Part shown: piece by piece, positions 34,927 to 43,501 of the stretch
Layout: every line of letters begins with the position of its first letter
Numbering within the stretch: the stretch's first letter is position 1
Source: Sinomicrobium pectinilyticum
Lineage (GTDB): Bacteria > Bacteroidota > Bacteroidia > Flavobacteriales > Flavobacteriaceae
DNA: 64,000 nt
Assembly: GCF_003725735.1 (NCBI RefSeq)
Contig: NZ_RJTM01000011.1
Coordinates: forward strand, 62,001 to 126,000
Reading direction: 5' to 3'
Made by a program: the position numbers and the translations under genes
Notes under the pieces: generated by a model
Told to the model about the DNA's origin: nothing
Databases searched by the model: none
The model's input: only the letters and a program-made list of their open reading frames with translations

Positions 34927-35548
34927 TTGGGCTTTTGCCCAGTATGAGGATGTTCCGTTACACCTGATCGTACTGGAGGTCATTGCCATGGTCTTCGGTC
35001 TCCTGAGTGTACTTTATTCGAAGAGGGAAAATATCCTGGTCTACCCTACGGGGATCATAAGTACGGCCATTTATGTATATATCCTGTGGGTTTATGGCCT
35101 GTTGGGAGATATGCTTATCAACGGGTATTATTTTTCCATGAGTATCTATGGCTGGTATTTCTGGACCCGAAAGGTCGATGCTACGCATTTTATGCCGGTT
35201 ACGAGAACCACCTCTAAAGAAAAAATATGGTCCGTAATCCTTTTCGTGTTGACCATAGGGTTCGTATTCGGGGTATATAAAGCTTTTGATCGCTGGGATA
35301 GCTGGACGGCTTATGCCGATACTCTTACCACGGCTATTTTCTTTGTAGGAATGTGGCTCATGGCGCGAAAGAAACTGGAAAACTGGACCTATTGGATCAT
35401 AGGAGATCTTATTTCCGTACCGCTGTATATGTATAAAGGGCTTGTCTTTACGTCACTGCAGTACGCTGTTTTCACCGTAATAGCTATATTCGGATATTTA
35501 GCATGGAAGAAAAACTTAAACAAAAGCCCGGAGACCTTATTAAGATAG
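34910..35548 (+). CDS. pnuC: PnuC/PnuT-family vitamin transporter
   Basis: 212-aa inner membrane protein with ~7 membrane segments. PnuC family features are LLSVLYSKRENILVYPTGIISTAIY, GWYFWTRK, and NWTYWIIGDLISVPLYMYKGLVFTSLQYAVF. PnuC takes up nicotinamide riboside; closely related PnuT takes up thiamin in Bacteroidota. The thiamin-binding protein overlapping its start argues for PnuT. The kinase overlapping its 3' end fits trapping by phosphorylation. No TPP riboswitch precedes this operon. Confidence 0.88.
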   Translation: MNHIFDWAFAQYEDVPLHLIVLEVIAMVFGLLSVLYSKRENILVYPTGIISTAIYVYILWVYGLLGDMLINGYYFSMSIYGWYFWTRKVDATHFMPVTRTTSKEKIWSVILFVLTIGFVFGVYKAFDRWDSWTAYADTLTTAIFFVGMWLMARKKLENWTYWIIGDLISVPLYMYKGLVFTSLQYAVFTVIAIFGYLAWKKNLNKSPETLLR

Positions 35549-36066
35549 TATTGTTCGGTCCGGAATCTACCGGGAAGACCACACTGTCCCGGCAACTTGC
35601 CGCCCATTACAATACGCTATGGGTGCCCGAATACATGCGGGAGTACCTCCAGGAGAAATGGAATAGGGAACGGAAAATCTGTGAACCGGAAGATATGCTG
35701 CCTATTGCCGAAGGGCAGATGGGCCTGGAAAACGAAAAAACGGCACTTGCGGATTCTCTCTTATTTTGCGATACGAATTTATTGGAGCTGAAAGTATATT
35801 CCGAGATCTACTATGGTGAATGCGATCCGGTTCTGGAGAAATTTGCCTTACGTAATAAGTACGATTTATACTTTTTGACGTATATTGACGTTCCCTGGGA
35901 AGAGGATGATTTGAGAGACAAACCGGGCGAGCGGGAGCCGATATTCCGGTATTTTGAAAATACGCTCAAAAAATACCGCAAGCCTTATGTCATCCTTAAA
36001 GGAAATAAAGAAGAACGATTTCGGGAGGCGATTGCCCATATAGAAAATCTTACAAGTAAAAAATAA
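35503..36066 (+). CDS. NadR-like P-loop kinase (vitamin/ribosylnicotinamide kinase-like)
   Basis: 187 aa. Walker A GPESTGKTTLSRQLA near residue 19, a family-typical WVPEYMREYL and a LFCDTNLLELKVYSEIYYG segment. This is the C-terminal kinase domain type of NadR, without the adenylyltransferase or HTH domains. It overlaps pnuC by 46 bp. It probably phosphorylates the imported vitamin, either nicotinamide riboside or thiamin. The sequence alone does not separate the two. Confidence 0.82.
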   Translation: MEEKLKQKPGDLIKIVLFGPESTGKTTLSRQLAAHYNTLWVPEYMREYLQEKWNRERKICEPEDMLPIAEGQMGLENEKTALADSLLFCDTNLLELKVYSEIYYGECDPVLEKFALRNKYDLYFLTYIDVPWEEDDLRDKPGEREPIFRYFENTLKKYRKPYVILKGNKEERFREAIAHIENLTSKK

Positions 36067-36087
36067 TCTACCCAAAACAAAAAAAGC

Positions 36088-37647
36088 ATGTTTACTGAAA
36101 AAGATCAGCAACTACTTCGGGAAAAAGGGATAACCGTAGAACAGGTAATGCAGCAAATAAAGATTTTTAAAGAAGGGGTGCCCTTTGTCAATTTATTGGA
36201 ATCTGCCACAGTAAATAATGGAATAATAGCTGTTTCCGAAGAAGACAAACAACGTTTTATCTCTCTTTATGACGAAAAAAAGGATTCCCTGGATGTCATG
36301 AAGTTTGTTCCCGCTTCGGGTGCGGCCACCCGTATGTTCCGGGCCTTATTCCGTTTCCTGGAAAGCTTTAACCCGGAAAAGGATACTTTTAACACCTATG
36401 TGAACCGTGAAAAGGCACAGGACATGCAGACTTTTTTCGTCGGCGTGGAAAAACTCCCTTTTTACGACCAGGTTATGCAAAGCCTCAGGGATAAGGACCC
36501 GGGTTTTGATCGTTTGCCGGATGACAGACAGAAATATCTTTTTGTTAAGGAAATGCTGTCCGAAGACGGGTTCAATTTTGGGGCCTTCCCCAAAGGGCTT
36601 CTGCCCTTCCATAAATATAAAACATATAGCGCTACGGCTTTCGAAGAACATCTATATGAAGCGGCATTGTACGATGTCTCCAATGGCGTGGCAAACCTCC
36701 ATTTTACCATTTCGGAAAAACATGCCCGTAAATTTGATGCGGAGTTTAATAGTATAGAGAGTAATGTGGAAGAAAAGAGCGGGGCCTCTTTTACGATTTC
36801 CTTTTCTTTCCAGAAGAAATCTACCGATACTATTGCTGTTACTCCCGAAGATAAGCCTTTCCGGAATGATGATGGCTCGTTACTGTTCCGGCCGGCGGGG
36901 CACGGGGCCCTTATAGAAAACCTGAACGACCAGGATGCGGATGTTATCTTTATTAAGAACATAGATAATGTGGTAGTGTACAGGTATAAGCAGGAGATGG
37001 CCGATTATAAAAAGATGCTGGCAGGAATATTATTAAAATACCGTGATAAGGTATTTTCTTATGCCAGGATGCTGGACGAGGAAGAAGTAAAAGCGGAACA
37101 GATCGACGAGATAAAATCTTTCCTGCACGAAAAGTTGAATACATTAACTGCCCCGGATTTTCATAAATACACCAGGAAATACCAGATAGAGCACCTTAAG
37201 GAGAAACTGAACAGGCCCTTAAGGGTATGCGGTATGGTAAAGAACGAGGGAGATCCCGGAGGAGGCCCTTTTTGGGTAAAAGATGAAAACGGGAGAATTT
37301 CCCTGCAGATCATAGAGTCTGCACAGATAGATAAGAACAACAAACGACAAATCAAGATACTCAATAGGGCCACTCATTTTAATCCCGTAGATATTGTATG
37401 CGGAATAAGGAACTATAAAGGGGAGAAATACCACCTTCCGGACTTCGTAGATCCGAAACAGGCCTTTATTACTTCCAAGACCAAAGAAGGAAAGGAATTA
37501 AAGGCGTTGGAACGCCCCGGCCTATGGAATGGCGGTATGGCTTTCTGGAACACAGTTTTCGTGGAAGTCCCGCTGATTACCTTTAACCCGGTAAAAACAG
37601 TGAACGATCTGTTGAAACCGGCCCATCAGGTGAAGGAAAAAGGATAG
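36088..37647 (+). CDS. DUF4301 family protein
   Basis: 519 aa, recognised as the DUF4301 family found mostly in Bacteroidota. Notable stretches are FVPASGAATRMFRALFRF, reminiscent of nucleotidyltransferase phosphate-binding loops, then GLLPFHKYKTYSATAFEEHLYEAALYDVSNGVANLHFTIS, and DPGGGPFWVKDENG. This suggests a sugar-nucleotidyltransferase-like fold (inference). It follows the NadR-like gene by 21 bp and ends at a terminator, so it is the last gene of the vitamin operon. No function is established. Confidence 0.85.
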   Translation: MFTEKDQQLLREKGITVEQVMQQIKIFKEGVPFVNLLESATVNNGIIAVSEEDKQRFISLYDEKKDSLDVMKFVPASGAATRMFRALFRFLESFNPEKDTFNTYVNREKAQDMQTFFVGVEKLPFYDQVMQSLRDKDPGFDRLPDDRQKYLFVKEMLSEDGFNFGAFPKGLLPFHKYKTYSATAFEEHLYEAALYDVSNGVANLHFTISEKHARKFDAEFNSIESNVEEKSGASFTISFSFQKKSTDTIAVTPEDKPFRNDDGSLLFRPAGHGALIENLNDQDADVIFIKNIDNVVVYRYKQEMADYKKMLAGILLKYRDKVFSYARMLDEEEVKAEQIDEIKSFLHEKLNTLTAPDFHKYTRKYQIEHLKEKLNRPLRVCGMVKNEGDPGGGPFWVKDENGRISLQIIESAQIDKNNKRQIKILNRATHFNPVDIVCGIRNYKGEKYHLPDFVDPKQAFITSKTKEGKELKALERPGLWNGGMAFWNTVFVEVPLITFNPVKTVNDLLKPAHQVKEKG

Positions 37648-37682
37648 TTTTTTTCATCACCGTAAGCCCGTAACAAAAACAC

Positions 37683-37732
37683 ATCCCGTGGAGCAGCTTT
37701 CCGGTCAAGGAAAGAAGTCACGGGATTTTTTT
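37683..37732 (+). terminator. Intrinsic terminator after the vitamin operon
   Basis: ATCCCGTG / CACGGGAT stem followed by seven T; loop of 28 nt. Confidence 0.8.
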
Positions 37733-37775
37733 AATGTGTAAAGGGTTTAATATCAGGTTGTTTTGAAGTGAAAAT

Positions 37776-37792
37776 TGTGTAATCGTTACACA
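37776..37792 (+). promoter_or_regulatory. Putative enhancer palindrome, TGTGTAA-N3-TTACACA
   Basis: A perfect inverted repeat ~120-137 bp upstream of the sigma-54-like promoter of the PepSY-like gene, the usual distance for an NtrC-type activator. TTACACA recurs three times before the second, decayed gene copy. The local NtrC-family regulator (39227-40582) is the natural candidate. Confidence 0.55.
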
Positions 37793-37912
37793 CTGTTGTA
37801 TAGGTTTTCACGGGATTCTACACACCCTCCGGACTTTTATAACGGTCAGTGAAAACCACAAGTATCTAATAAACAACGGTTTATTAAAATTTTGATATAT
37901 ACTCATCAAAAG

Positions 37913-37928
37913 GGCACTATAATTTCAT
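37913..37928 (+). promoter_or_regulatory. Sigma-54-like promoter of PepSY-like gene
   Basis: GGCACTATAATTTCAT: a -24 GGCAC and, at the right spacing, TTTC in place of the canonical TTGC at -12. The same 16 bases recur at 38823-38838 before the decayed copy. The -12 G to T difference is the main weakness. Confidence 0.5.
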
Positions 37929-37979
37929 AATACAAAACATAAGAATTGAAAAACAAGTATAATCTTAAAACTTAGTGTT

Positions 37980-38276
37980 ATGAAAAAATTAGTTTTTGCT
38001 TCAGTATTAGCGTTAGGAAGTTTCACTGCAATTTCTGCTACCACCCCGATGCTTCACGATGGAATAATGGATGTGGTTCTTCAGGAAGAATACACAGAGG
38101 TATCTGCAGATGATGTGCCTCAGGCTGTAAAAGATGCTTTGGCTGCAGATTTCCCTAATGCAACTTTAGACAAAGCCGCTGTGAATGAAGACAAGGAGTA
38201 CAAACTGGACATTACCGTTGACGGTACTGCTGCCGTATTGTACGCAAGCGAAGATGGAGAATGGATTCAGAAATAG
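37980..38276 (+). CDS. Small secreted PepSY-like protein
   Basis: 98 aa with a Sec signal peptide (MKKLVFASVLALGSFTAISA) and a ~70-residue acidic domain: SADDVPQAVKDALAADFPNATLDKAAVNEDKEYKLDITVDGTAAVLYASEDGEWIQ. This pattern is that of Bacteroidota PepSY-like/DUF2874 small periplasmic proteins, typically exported in response to two-component systems. Function is unknown. It has its own promoter and terminator and a decayed paralogue ~0.6 kb downstream, and it sits next to an NtrC-type regulator. Confidence 0.85.
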   Translation: MKKLVFASVLALGSFTAISATTPMLHDGIMDVVLQEEYTEVSADDVPQAVKDALAADFPNATLDKAAVNEDKEYKLDITVDGTAAVLYASEDGEWIQK

Positions 38277-38312
38277 GATAAGTCCCCTCTATTATATACA
38301 CTTGATTTAGCT

Positions 38313-38349
38313 AAAAGAAAGGTCTCCTACAGGCGGCCTTTCTTTTTTT
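38313..38349 (+). terminator. Terminator of PepSY-like gene
   Basis: AAAAGAAAGG / CCTTTCTTTT stem with a 14-nt loop, plus T run. Confidence 0.88.
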
Positions 38350-38697
38350 ATTATAAACACTCTACTCTGGTATAAATTCCCCTTTTCTGACAGGAATACG
38401 ATAACAGCAACCTTCTTCAAAAAGATAACAGGCCGGCCAAAAAAAGAATTTGGAAGATTAATAAAAGGGATGGTCATTGAGATCATTCCCTTTCTTAACA
38501 GTTTAGGGATGAAAAGTCTTTTTTATTCTTAGGTATGGAGTTGATCGGTGTGTTGGCGGAAATATTCGGAAAAATATGGTGTGCTTTGGTGATTGGTCCG
38601 CGGGTTATCTCCTGTTAATTTTCAGGTTGTCGTGCTATATTTATAGGAGGCGGGAACCCTTGCGGAAACTGAGCTGACCGCTTGTTTTGTATAAAAA
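38350..38697. other. Intergenic stretch with one extra hairpin
   Basis: No ORF recognised. A hairpin with AAAGGGA / TCCCTTT arms lies around 38464-38493 with only a weak T tail. It could be the relic terminator of another lost gene copy, but that is speculative. Confidence 0.4.
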
Positions 38698-38737
38698 TTA
38701 CACATTAGCCCCGGCTTTACACATAATGGGTTACACA
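38698..38737 (+). promoter_or_regulatory. Three TTACACA boxes
   Basis: TTACACA at 38698, 38717 and 38731, all in the same orientation, 86-125 bp upstream of the second sigma-54-like promoter. The same heptamer forms the right arm of the palindrome at 37776-37792. Confidence 0.5.
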
Positions 38738-38822
38738 CTTCGTAAAACCGCATATTTGTGCGTTAATGGTAATGTGTTATTTGTCAGTATTTTGTAATTA
38801 GGGCGCAATGAAATTCAGGAAT

Positions 38823-38838
38823 GGCACTATAATTTCAT
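38823..38838 (+). promoter_or_regulatory. Sigma-54-like promoter, second copy
   Basis: GGCACTATAATTTCAT identical to 37913-37928; now precedes only a gene remnant. Confidence 0.5.
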
Positions 38839-39006
38839 TATATAAATCAGAATACGGTACAATAGACCACTACCAAATGCAGACAAAGCAAAATGAATTC
38901 GGAAGAATAAAAAAGGTGACCGGTACCATAAATAACGGGAATGATTGTTATGCAAAAAAGAACGGCAGTTAATGCTAATAAAAACGGTGAGTGGATACAG
39001 AAGTGA
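38839..39006 (+). pseudogene. Decayed duplicate of the PepSY-like gene
   Basis: The promoter, 3' coding end and terminator are kept but the signal peptide and most of the domain are gone. The last codons in frame read TAVNANKNGEWIQK then stop, matching TAAVLYASEDGEWIQK of the intact gene. An ATG at 38950 could still give an 18-residue peptide in that frame. The unit is bounded by the duplicated promoter and a terminator, so a short RNA may still be made. Confidence 0.65.
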
Positions 39007-39034
39007 TTTTGTGTCCAAGATTAGGTTGGTTAGT

Positions 39035-39068
39035 AAAAGAGATCGCGGAGGCGGTCTCTTTTTTTTAT
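39035..39068 (+). terminator. Terminator of the decayed PepSY copy
   Basis: 12-bp stem AAAAGAGATCGC / GGCGGTCTCTTTT (one G-U pair) and a T run. Confidence 0.85.
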
Positions 39069-39226
39069 TTTTTTAACGGACGAAATGGTTTGAAGTGTTT
39101 ACTTTTGTGAAACAGCGGGTTTGACCAGAAATTTACCAAAAACTTGCGGGCTTTACCGGTACGGATATAAAATGTATCTTTAAGGCTGCAATATCCTGAT
39201 GTTAGATTACTTAATTTAAATACTTG

Positions 39227-40582
39227 ATGCCCGATATCCTTATTATAGAAGATGATGTGGCCTTTTGCAAGGTGCTGGAAAAATTTTTGACCAAGAACGG
39301 ACACGAAATTTCCACCAGTTTTTCAGCCTCCGAGGCCAAAAGTAAAATAGCAGAAAAAACATTTGATCTCATTATTACGGATTTACGTCTCCCTAATTAT
39401 GACGGACTGGATCTGCTCAGTGAAATAAAACAGGATTATCCCCTGATCCCCGTTGTGCTCATGACAGGTTATGCAGATATAAATACTGCTGTCAAGGCTA
39501 TGAAAAAGGGAGCTTTTGATTATATATCCAAACCATTCAATCCGGATGAAGTGCTTTTAATTATTAATAAAGCACTGCGGGAAGCGAAAGAAAGCCCGGT
39601 AGAGAAAAAGTATCCTTCCCCTTCTGCAAAAACAGAAATGCCGCAACCGGATACAGGCGAGAAGTTTGTTGCGGGTGCCAGTGCGGCCTCAAGAAAACTC
39701 ACTCAGTACATAGACCTTGTGGGGCCTACGGACATGTCCGTTCTGATTATCGGCGAAAGCGGAACAGGAAAGGAAGTTGTTGCCAAAGCTATTCACAATA
39801 AGAGTTCGAGGTCCGGGAAAAATTTCATTGCAGTAGACTGTGGGGCCATACCGAAGGAGATTGCGGCCAGCGAATTCTTCGGGCATGTCAAAGGATCGTT
39901 TACCGGTGCGGTGAATGACAAAATAGGGCATTTCGAAGCGGCTAACGGCGGAACTATTTTCCTGGACGAAGTAGGAAACCTTTCTTACGAAAACCAGATT
40001 CAGCTTCTAAGGGCGTTACAGGAAAGAAGGATCAAAAGGATAGGAAGCAGTAAGGAGATAAAAGTGGATATAAGGCTCATCACTGCGACTAATGAAGATC
40101 TCCAGGCAGCAGTTCGCAAGGGAGATTTCCGGGAAGATCTCTACCACAGGCTGAATGAATTTTCTATTAATGTTCCCAGTCTGTCCCAGAGAAGGGACGA
40201 TCTGATGCTTTTTATAGACCATTTCCTGGATTTGGCAAACAGGCAACTGGGGAAAAACGTGCTGGGATTTTCTCCCGAAGTGATCGAAGCATTTCAGAAT
40301 TACAGCTGGCCCGGAAATATCCGTGAGTTACAGAATGTGATAAAACGCGCTACCCTGTTGACCACTTCCGAATATATTCAGGAAGATGCGCTTCCACAGG
40401 AAATTTTCAAACCGGAGAACCAAAGAATGGAGTATAGTTTCTTTAAAACCGAAAACGAAAAGGAAATGATACTCAATGCGCTTCGCGAAACCAATAATAA
40501 CAAAAGTAAAGCTGCGGAATTATTGAAGATGAACCGCAAGACCCTGTACAATAAACTGAAGCTGTACAATATAGAACTCTAG
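39227..40582 (+). CDS. Sigma-54-dependent response regulator (NtrC family)
   Basis: 451 aa from ATG 39227. Receiver domain 1-~120 with phospho-acceptor Asp in IITDLRLPNYDGLD. The AAA+ domain has Walker A GESGTGKEVVAKAIH, the sigma-54 contact loop GSFTGA (Ser for Ala in the usual GAFTGA), Walker B GGTIFLDEVG and an Arg-finger region. A Fis-type HTH follows (NNKSKAAELLKMNRKTLYNKL). It remodels sigma-54 RNA polymerase from upstream enhancer sites. It converges with the hybrid kinase gene 25 bp away, which probably phosphorylates it. Two sigma-54-like promoters with TTACACA sites lie just upstream of it. Confidence 0.95.
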   Translation: MPDILIIEDDVAFCKVLEKFLTKNGHEISTSFSASEAKSKIAEKTFDLIITDLRLPNYDGLDLLSEIKQDYPLIPVVLMTGYADINTAVKAMKKGAFDYISKPFNPDEVLLIINKALREAKESPVEKKYPSPSAKTEMPQPDTGEKFVAGASAASRKLTQYIDLVGPTDMSVLIIGESGTGKEVVAKAIHNKSSRSGKNFIAVDCGAIPKEIAASEFFGHVKGSFTGAVNDKIGHFEAANGGTIFLDEVGNLSYENQIQLLRALQERRIKRIGSSKEIKVDIRLITATNEDLQAAVRKGDFREDLYHRLNEFSINVPSLSQRRDDLMLFIDHFLDLANRQLGKNVLGFSPEVIEAFQNYSWPGNIRELQNVIKRATLLTTSEYIQEDALPQEIFKPENQRMEYSFFKTENEKEMILNALRETNNNKSKAAELLKMNRKTLYNKLKLYNIEL

Positions 40583-40607
40583 TTTTCTGTTTTTTTCTGT
40601 TTACGGG

Positions 40608-43103
40608 TCATGGCTGTGCTGTCCCCGCTTCTTCTTGTAATTCCCGGAGTATGACAGGTATTTTTTCCTGTAGTTCCCTGGCGTATGTTTCCGCTTCTTC
40701 ATCAGAGATGTCCTGCCGGTAGGTTTCCAGGATCTCCAGTATTTCGGCAACTTCCCAGGCCTCTATTTGTTTAAACATGGACAACATTTTATGCGCCGTA
40801 TTTTTTACCCCTTCTATATCCTTATTCCTGAACTGAGTAGTGAGGGTATCCATATTTTTTTCTGTAGCTTCTATGAAGGTCAGCAGAATTTCTTTTAATG
40901 CCTCTTCATCGTTTTGCAATAGTTTCCGCAGTGTTTCCAGGTTGTACAATCCGGCACTGTCGGGAGGGAGATGGACTTCCGCTTCCGGCCGGGCAGGGTT
41001 TTGAAAATCCCCGGCGTCCATAGTGCTTTCTCCCAGAAGCGCGGAGATAAGTTCGATGAGGGCACCTGGTGCAAAAGGTTTTTGGATAACAGCGGCAAAA
41101 CCTGCCTCTATATATTCTTCGGTATTCAGGTCCGCCCTTCCGGTAATGGCAATTACCGGTTTGCCGGAATGGCGAAAGCTTTCGTCGTTGTGAAGGGCCT
41201 CAAGGAACAGGAAACCGTTCATTTCCGGCATCTGGATATCCGTAAGTATGATGTCAAAGTCATTTTCTTTTATATAATCGAGAGCCTCCGATGCTTTCGA
41301 AAAGCCTTTTACCCTGCACGATTGTTGTTTCAGGACTTCGGAAGTAAGGCTCAGGACAGATTCGTCATCATCTACGAGGATAGCTTTTATCTTCTTTTGA
41401 AGGTTTGGAGCAACAGCCTTTGCCGGCGTTACTTTTTCTGTTTCTTCAGCCGGTACCTGAAGAGGTATTTTTAATGTAAAATTACTGCCTTTTCCTTCGG
41501 CACTCCTCAGTTCCAGAGTGCCGTTAAGAAGTGTTGCCAGTTTTTTGGAAATGGTGAGTCCCAGTCCGGTTCCGCCGTATTTTTTTTCTATGGCACTTTC
41601 CGCCTGGGTAAATTCATTAAAAATAATCTCCTGTTTGTCTTTTTGTATCCCTATTCCCGTGTCTTCCACGTCGATCCGGACGCGGTATGTGTTACTGTAT
41701 TTTTCCAGTACTCCGGCCTTGATGCGAATATGTCCCTTTTCCGTAAATTTATAGGCATTCCCGATGAGGTTGGTCAGGATTTGTTTAATCCGGAACGGAT
41801 CGCCCACGAGATGGTGTTTCAGGCGTTCATCTATTTCTATGATGAGGTCAATGGCCTTTGCGGGGTATATCGCCCGGGTACCTTCTGCCGTATCTGTTAT
41901 GATGTTTTCCAGTGAAAACAAGGTATTTTCTATCTTAATTTTGCCTGCCTCCAGTTTGTTGTAATCCAGAAGGTCATCTACCAGGCTGCTTACATACTCG
42001 GATGCATTCCTGACCCTGGATACATATTGTTCCTGTTTTGGGTTGATCTCCGTATTGTGCAGAAGGTCCGTATACCCTATTATCGTACTGAGCGGGGTTC
42101 TGAGATCATGGCCCACGGTATAGATAAGCTGTTCCCGGCTCTTTAAGAGTTGTTCTGTAGTATTCTTGGCCTTTTCCAGTTGTTTCCTGTAGGACTGGCT
42201 TTTCCAGAAATCATTCAGTATAAGGTAGGAAAAGAAAATAGTGAGCAATAACCCTATGACAGCTGCTATGGTAATTATCCGTATCGTATTTTTTAAGGCC
42301 AAATCCCTCTGCCTGTTAAGTGTGTTGGTGGTATTGATAATATCCCCTTCGAAGGAAGACAGGATTTCTCGCAATTGTTGCGAGATGGTAATGTCATTGC
42401 GTAACAGTTCATTTTCTTTAACGGTGAGAGACCTTTTTATGTTTATGGTTTTTATTTTCAGATTTTTAAGGAGTTCTTTAGATGCTGAAAGGACAGAATC
42501 GGCAATTCTCTGGCGTTTTTCATTATCAGTTGAGTCCTCCGGGATATTTTCGTTTAGCAGGTTTACCAGGTCCTGAATAGCATTTTTCTGGAAATCCTGT
42601 AATTCGTCGGGGTTGACAAAATCCTGTACCCGGAGTTTATCTGCTGTTGATTCTATCTGTGCAATTTCGGCAATTGCCTTTTCCAGGGAAACATCTGTTT
42701 CATCCCTGCTTTTCAGAGTCCGGAGTTCCCGGATATTATCTACTTTTTTATCCAGCAGGAGTTTTACACTGTCCAGTTGCCCTACCTGATTCTGATTGTC
42801 TATAAGGGGTTTTAGAGAATCGATCTCATCAAATAAAGTGGCTGTTTCGTTCATAAAAGCATTAAAATCATCGGAGGAAGACGATTGTAAGGTCATTCGA
42901 GCCATGCTTTCTGTTTCGTAGAGGTGTGCAATGAGTGAACTTGTGATCAGTAGCTTCTGGCTTTCAAAGGCGTTGGTGTTCTGATTTTTTGTGAATATCT
43001 GGAACTCGGCATACATAAACCAGCCTACGGCCATAATAAGTATAGCCAGGGCAATATAACTCAGAAGGACCTTATAAGTAATTGTGCTTTTTTTGGTGCT
43101 CAT
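40608..43103 (-). CDS. Hybrid sensor histidine kinase with receiver and Hpt domains
   Basis: 831 aa from ATG 43103 (MSTKKSTITYK); an upstream start at 43151 adds an unlikely leader. Membrane segment ~10-32, a mostly helical periplasmic sensor region, second segment ~285-308, then HisKA (GHDLRTPLSTIIGYTDLL), HATPase (NLIGNAYKFTEKG, DTGIGIQ, GGTGLGL), a receiver (LVDDDESVL, ILTDIQMPEMNG) and a C-terminal Hpt (KNTAHKMLSMFKQIE). The multi-step relay would pass phosphate to a separate regulator, most likely the convergent NtrC-type protein. The signal is unknown; feedback from the PepSY-like protein is an attractive guess. Confidence 0.94.
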   Translation of the reverse strand: MSTKKSTITYKVLLSYIALAILIMAVGWFMYAEFQIFTKNQNTNAFESQKLLITSSLIAHLYETESMARMTLQSSSSDDFNAFMNETATLFDEIDSLKPLIDNQNQVGQLDSVKLLLDKKVDNIRELRTLKSRDETDVSLEKAIAEIAQIESTADKLRVQDFVNPDELQDFQKNAIQDLVNLLNENIPEDSTDNEKRQRIADSVLSASKELLKNLKIKTINIKRSLTVKENELLRNDITISQQLREILSSFEGDIINTTNTLNRQRDLALKNTIRIITIAAVIGLLLTIFFSYLILNDFWKSQSYRKQLEKAKNTTEQLLKSREQLIYTVGHDLRTPLSTIIGYTDLLHNTEINPKQEQYVSRVRNASEYVSSLVDDLLDYNKLEAGKIKIENTLFSLENIITDTAEGTRAIYPAKAIDLIIEIDERLKHHLVGDPFRIKQILTNLIGNAYKFTEKGHIRIKAGVLEKYSNTYRVRIDVEDTGIGIQKDKQEIIFNEFTQAESAIEKKYGGTGLGLTISKKLATLLNGTLELRSAEGKGSNFTLKIPLQVPAEETEKVTPAKAVAPNLQKKIKAILVDDDESVLSLTSEVLKQQSCRVKGFSKASEALDYIKENDFDIILTDIQMPEMNGFLFLEALHNDESFRHSGKPVIAITGRADLNTEEYIEAGFAAVIQKPFAPGALIELISALLGESTMDAGDFQNPARPEAEVHLPPDSAGLYNLETLRKLLQNDEEALKEILLTFIEATEKNMDTLTTQFRNKDIEGVKNTAHKMLSMFKQIEAWEVAEILEILETYRQDISDEEAETYARELQEKIPVILRELQEEAGTAQP

Positions 43104-43278
43104 AAAACAAAAATAGGAATACGGGAGCGAAATCCCGGCATACGGGAGCAAAGTACAAAGTTCCTGCCAAACTTATGTAAATGTGTTATTGATTTTTAAA
43201 GACAGGGCGATTAAAAAAATCAGGCTGTAGTATGGAAAATATATTTTTACCTTGTAATTTTGCGGAGCTTAAATATCT

Positions 43279-43381
43279 CAAAAGGGGTGCTTAAACTCCG
43301 CCTTAAGGTCTACAGGACACGGCGGAGGCAAGCTGAGATCATACCCATAGAACCTGGAACAGGTAATGCTGTTTAGGGAGG
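43279..43381 (+). promoter_or_regulatory. TPP (thiamin pyrophosphate) riboswitch
   Basis: Conserved THI-box elements in order: AAAGGGGTGC (43281-43290), GCTGAGA (43332-43338), ATACCC, GAACCTG, GGTAAT, and TAGGGAG at the 3' end. An optional P3a arm forms between CTCCGCC (43296-43302) and GGCGGAG (43321-43327). It precedes the TonB-dependent receptor gene by ~120 bp, a region with further inverted repeats that may form the expression platform. Binding of TPP would lower receptor expression. Confidence 0.93.
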
Positions 43382-43501
43382 GCCGGGTGTCCGGGAATTT
43401 AGATTTCCGGATTTCGGGAAGCCATAAGGCATACGGGGATTTTTTAAATTATATAGAAGATCTCTCCGGCCGGAAACAATCGATTTTTTAACCGAGGAAT
43501 A

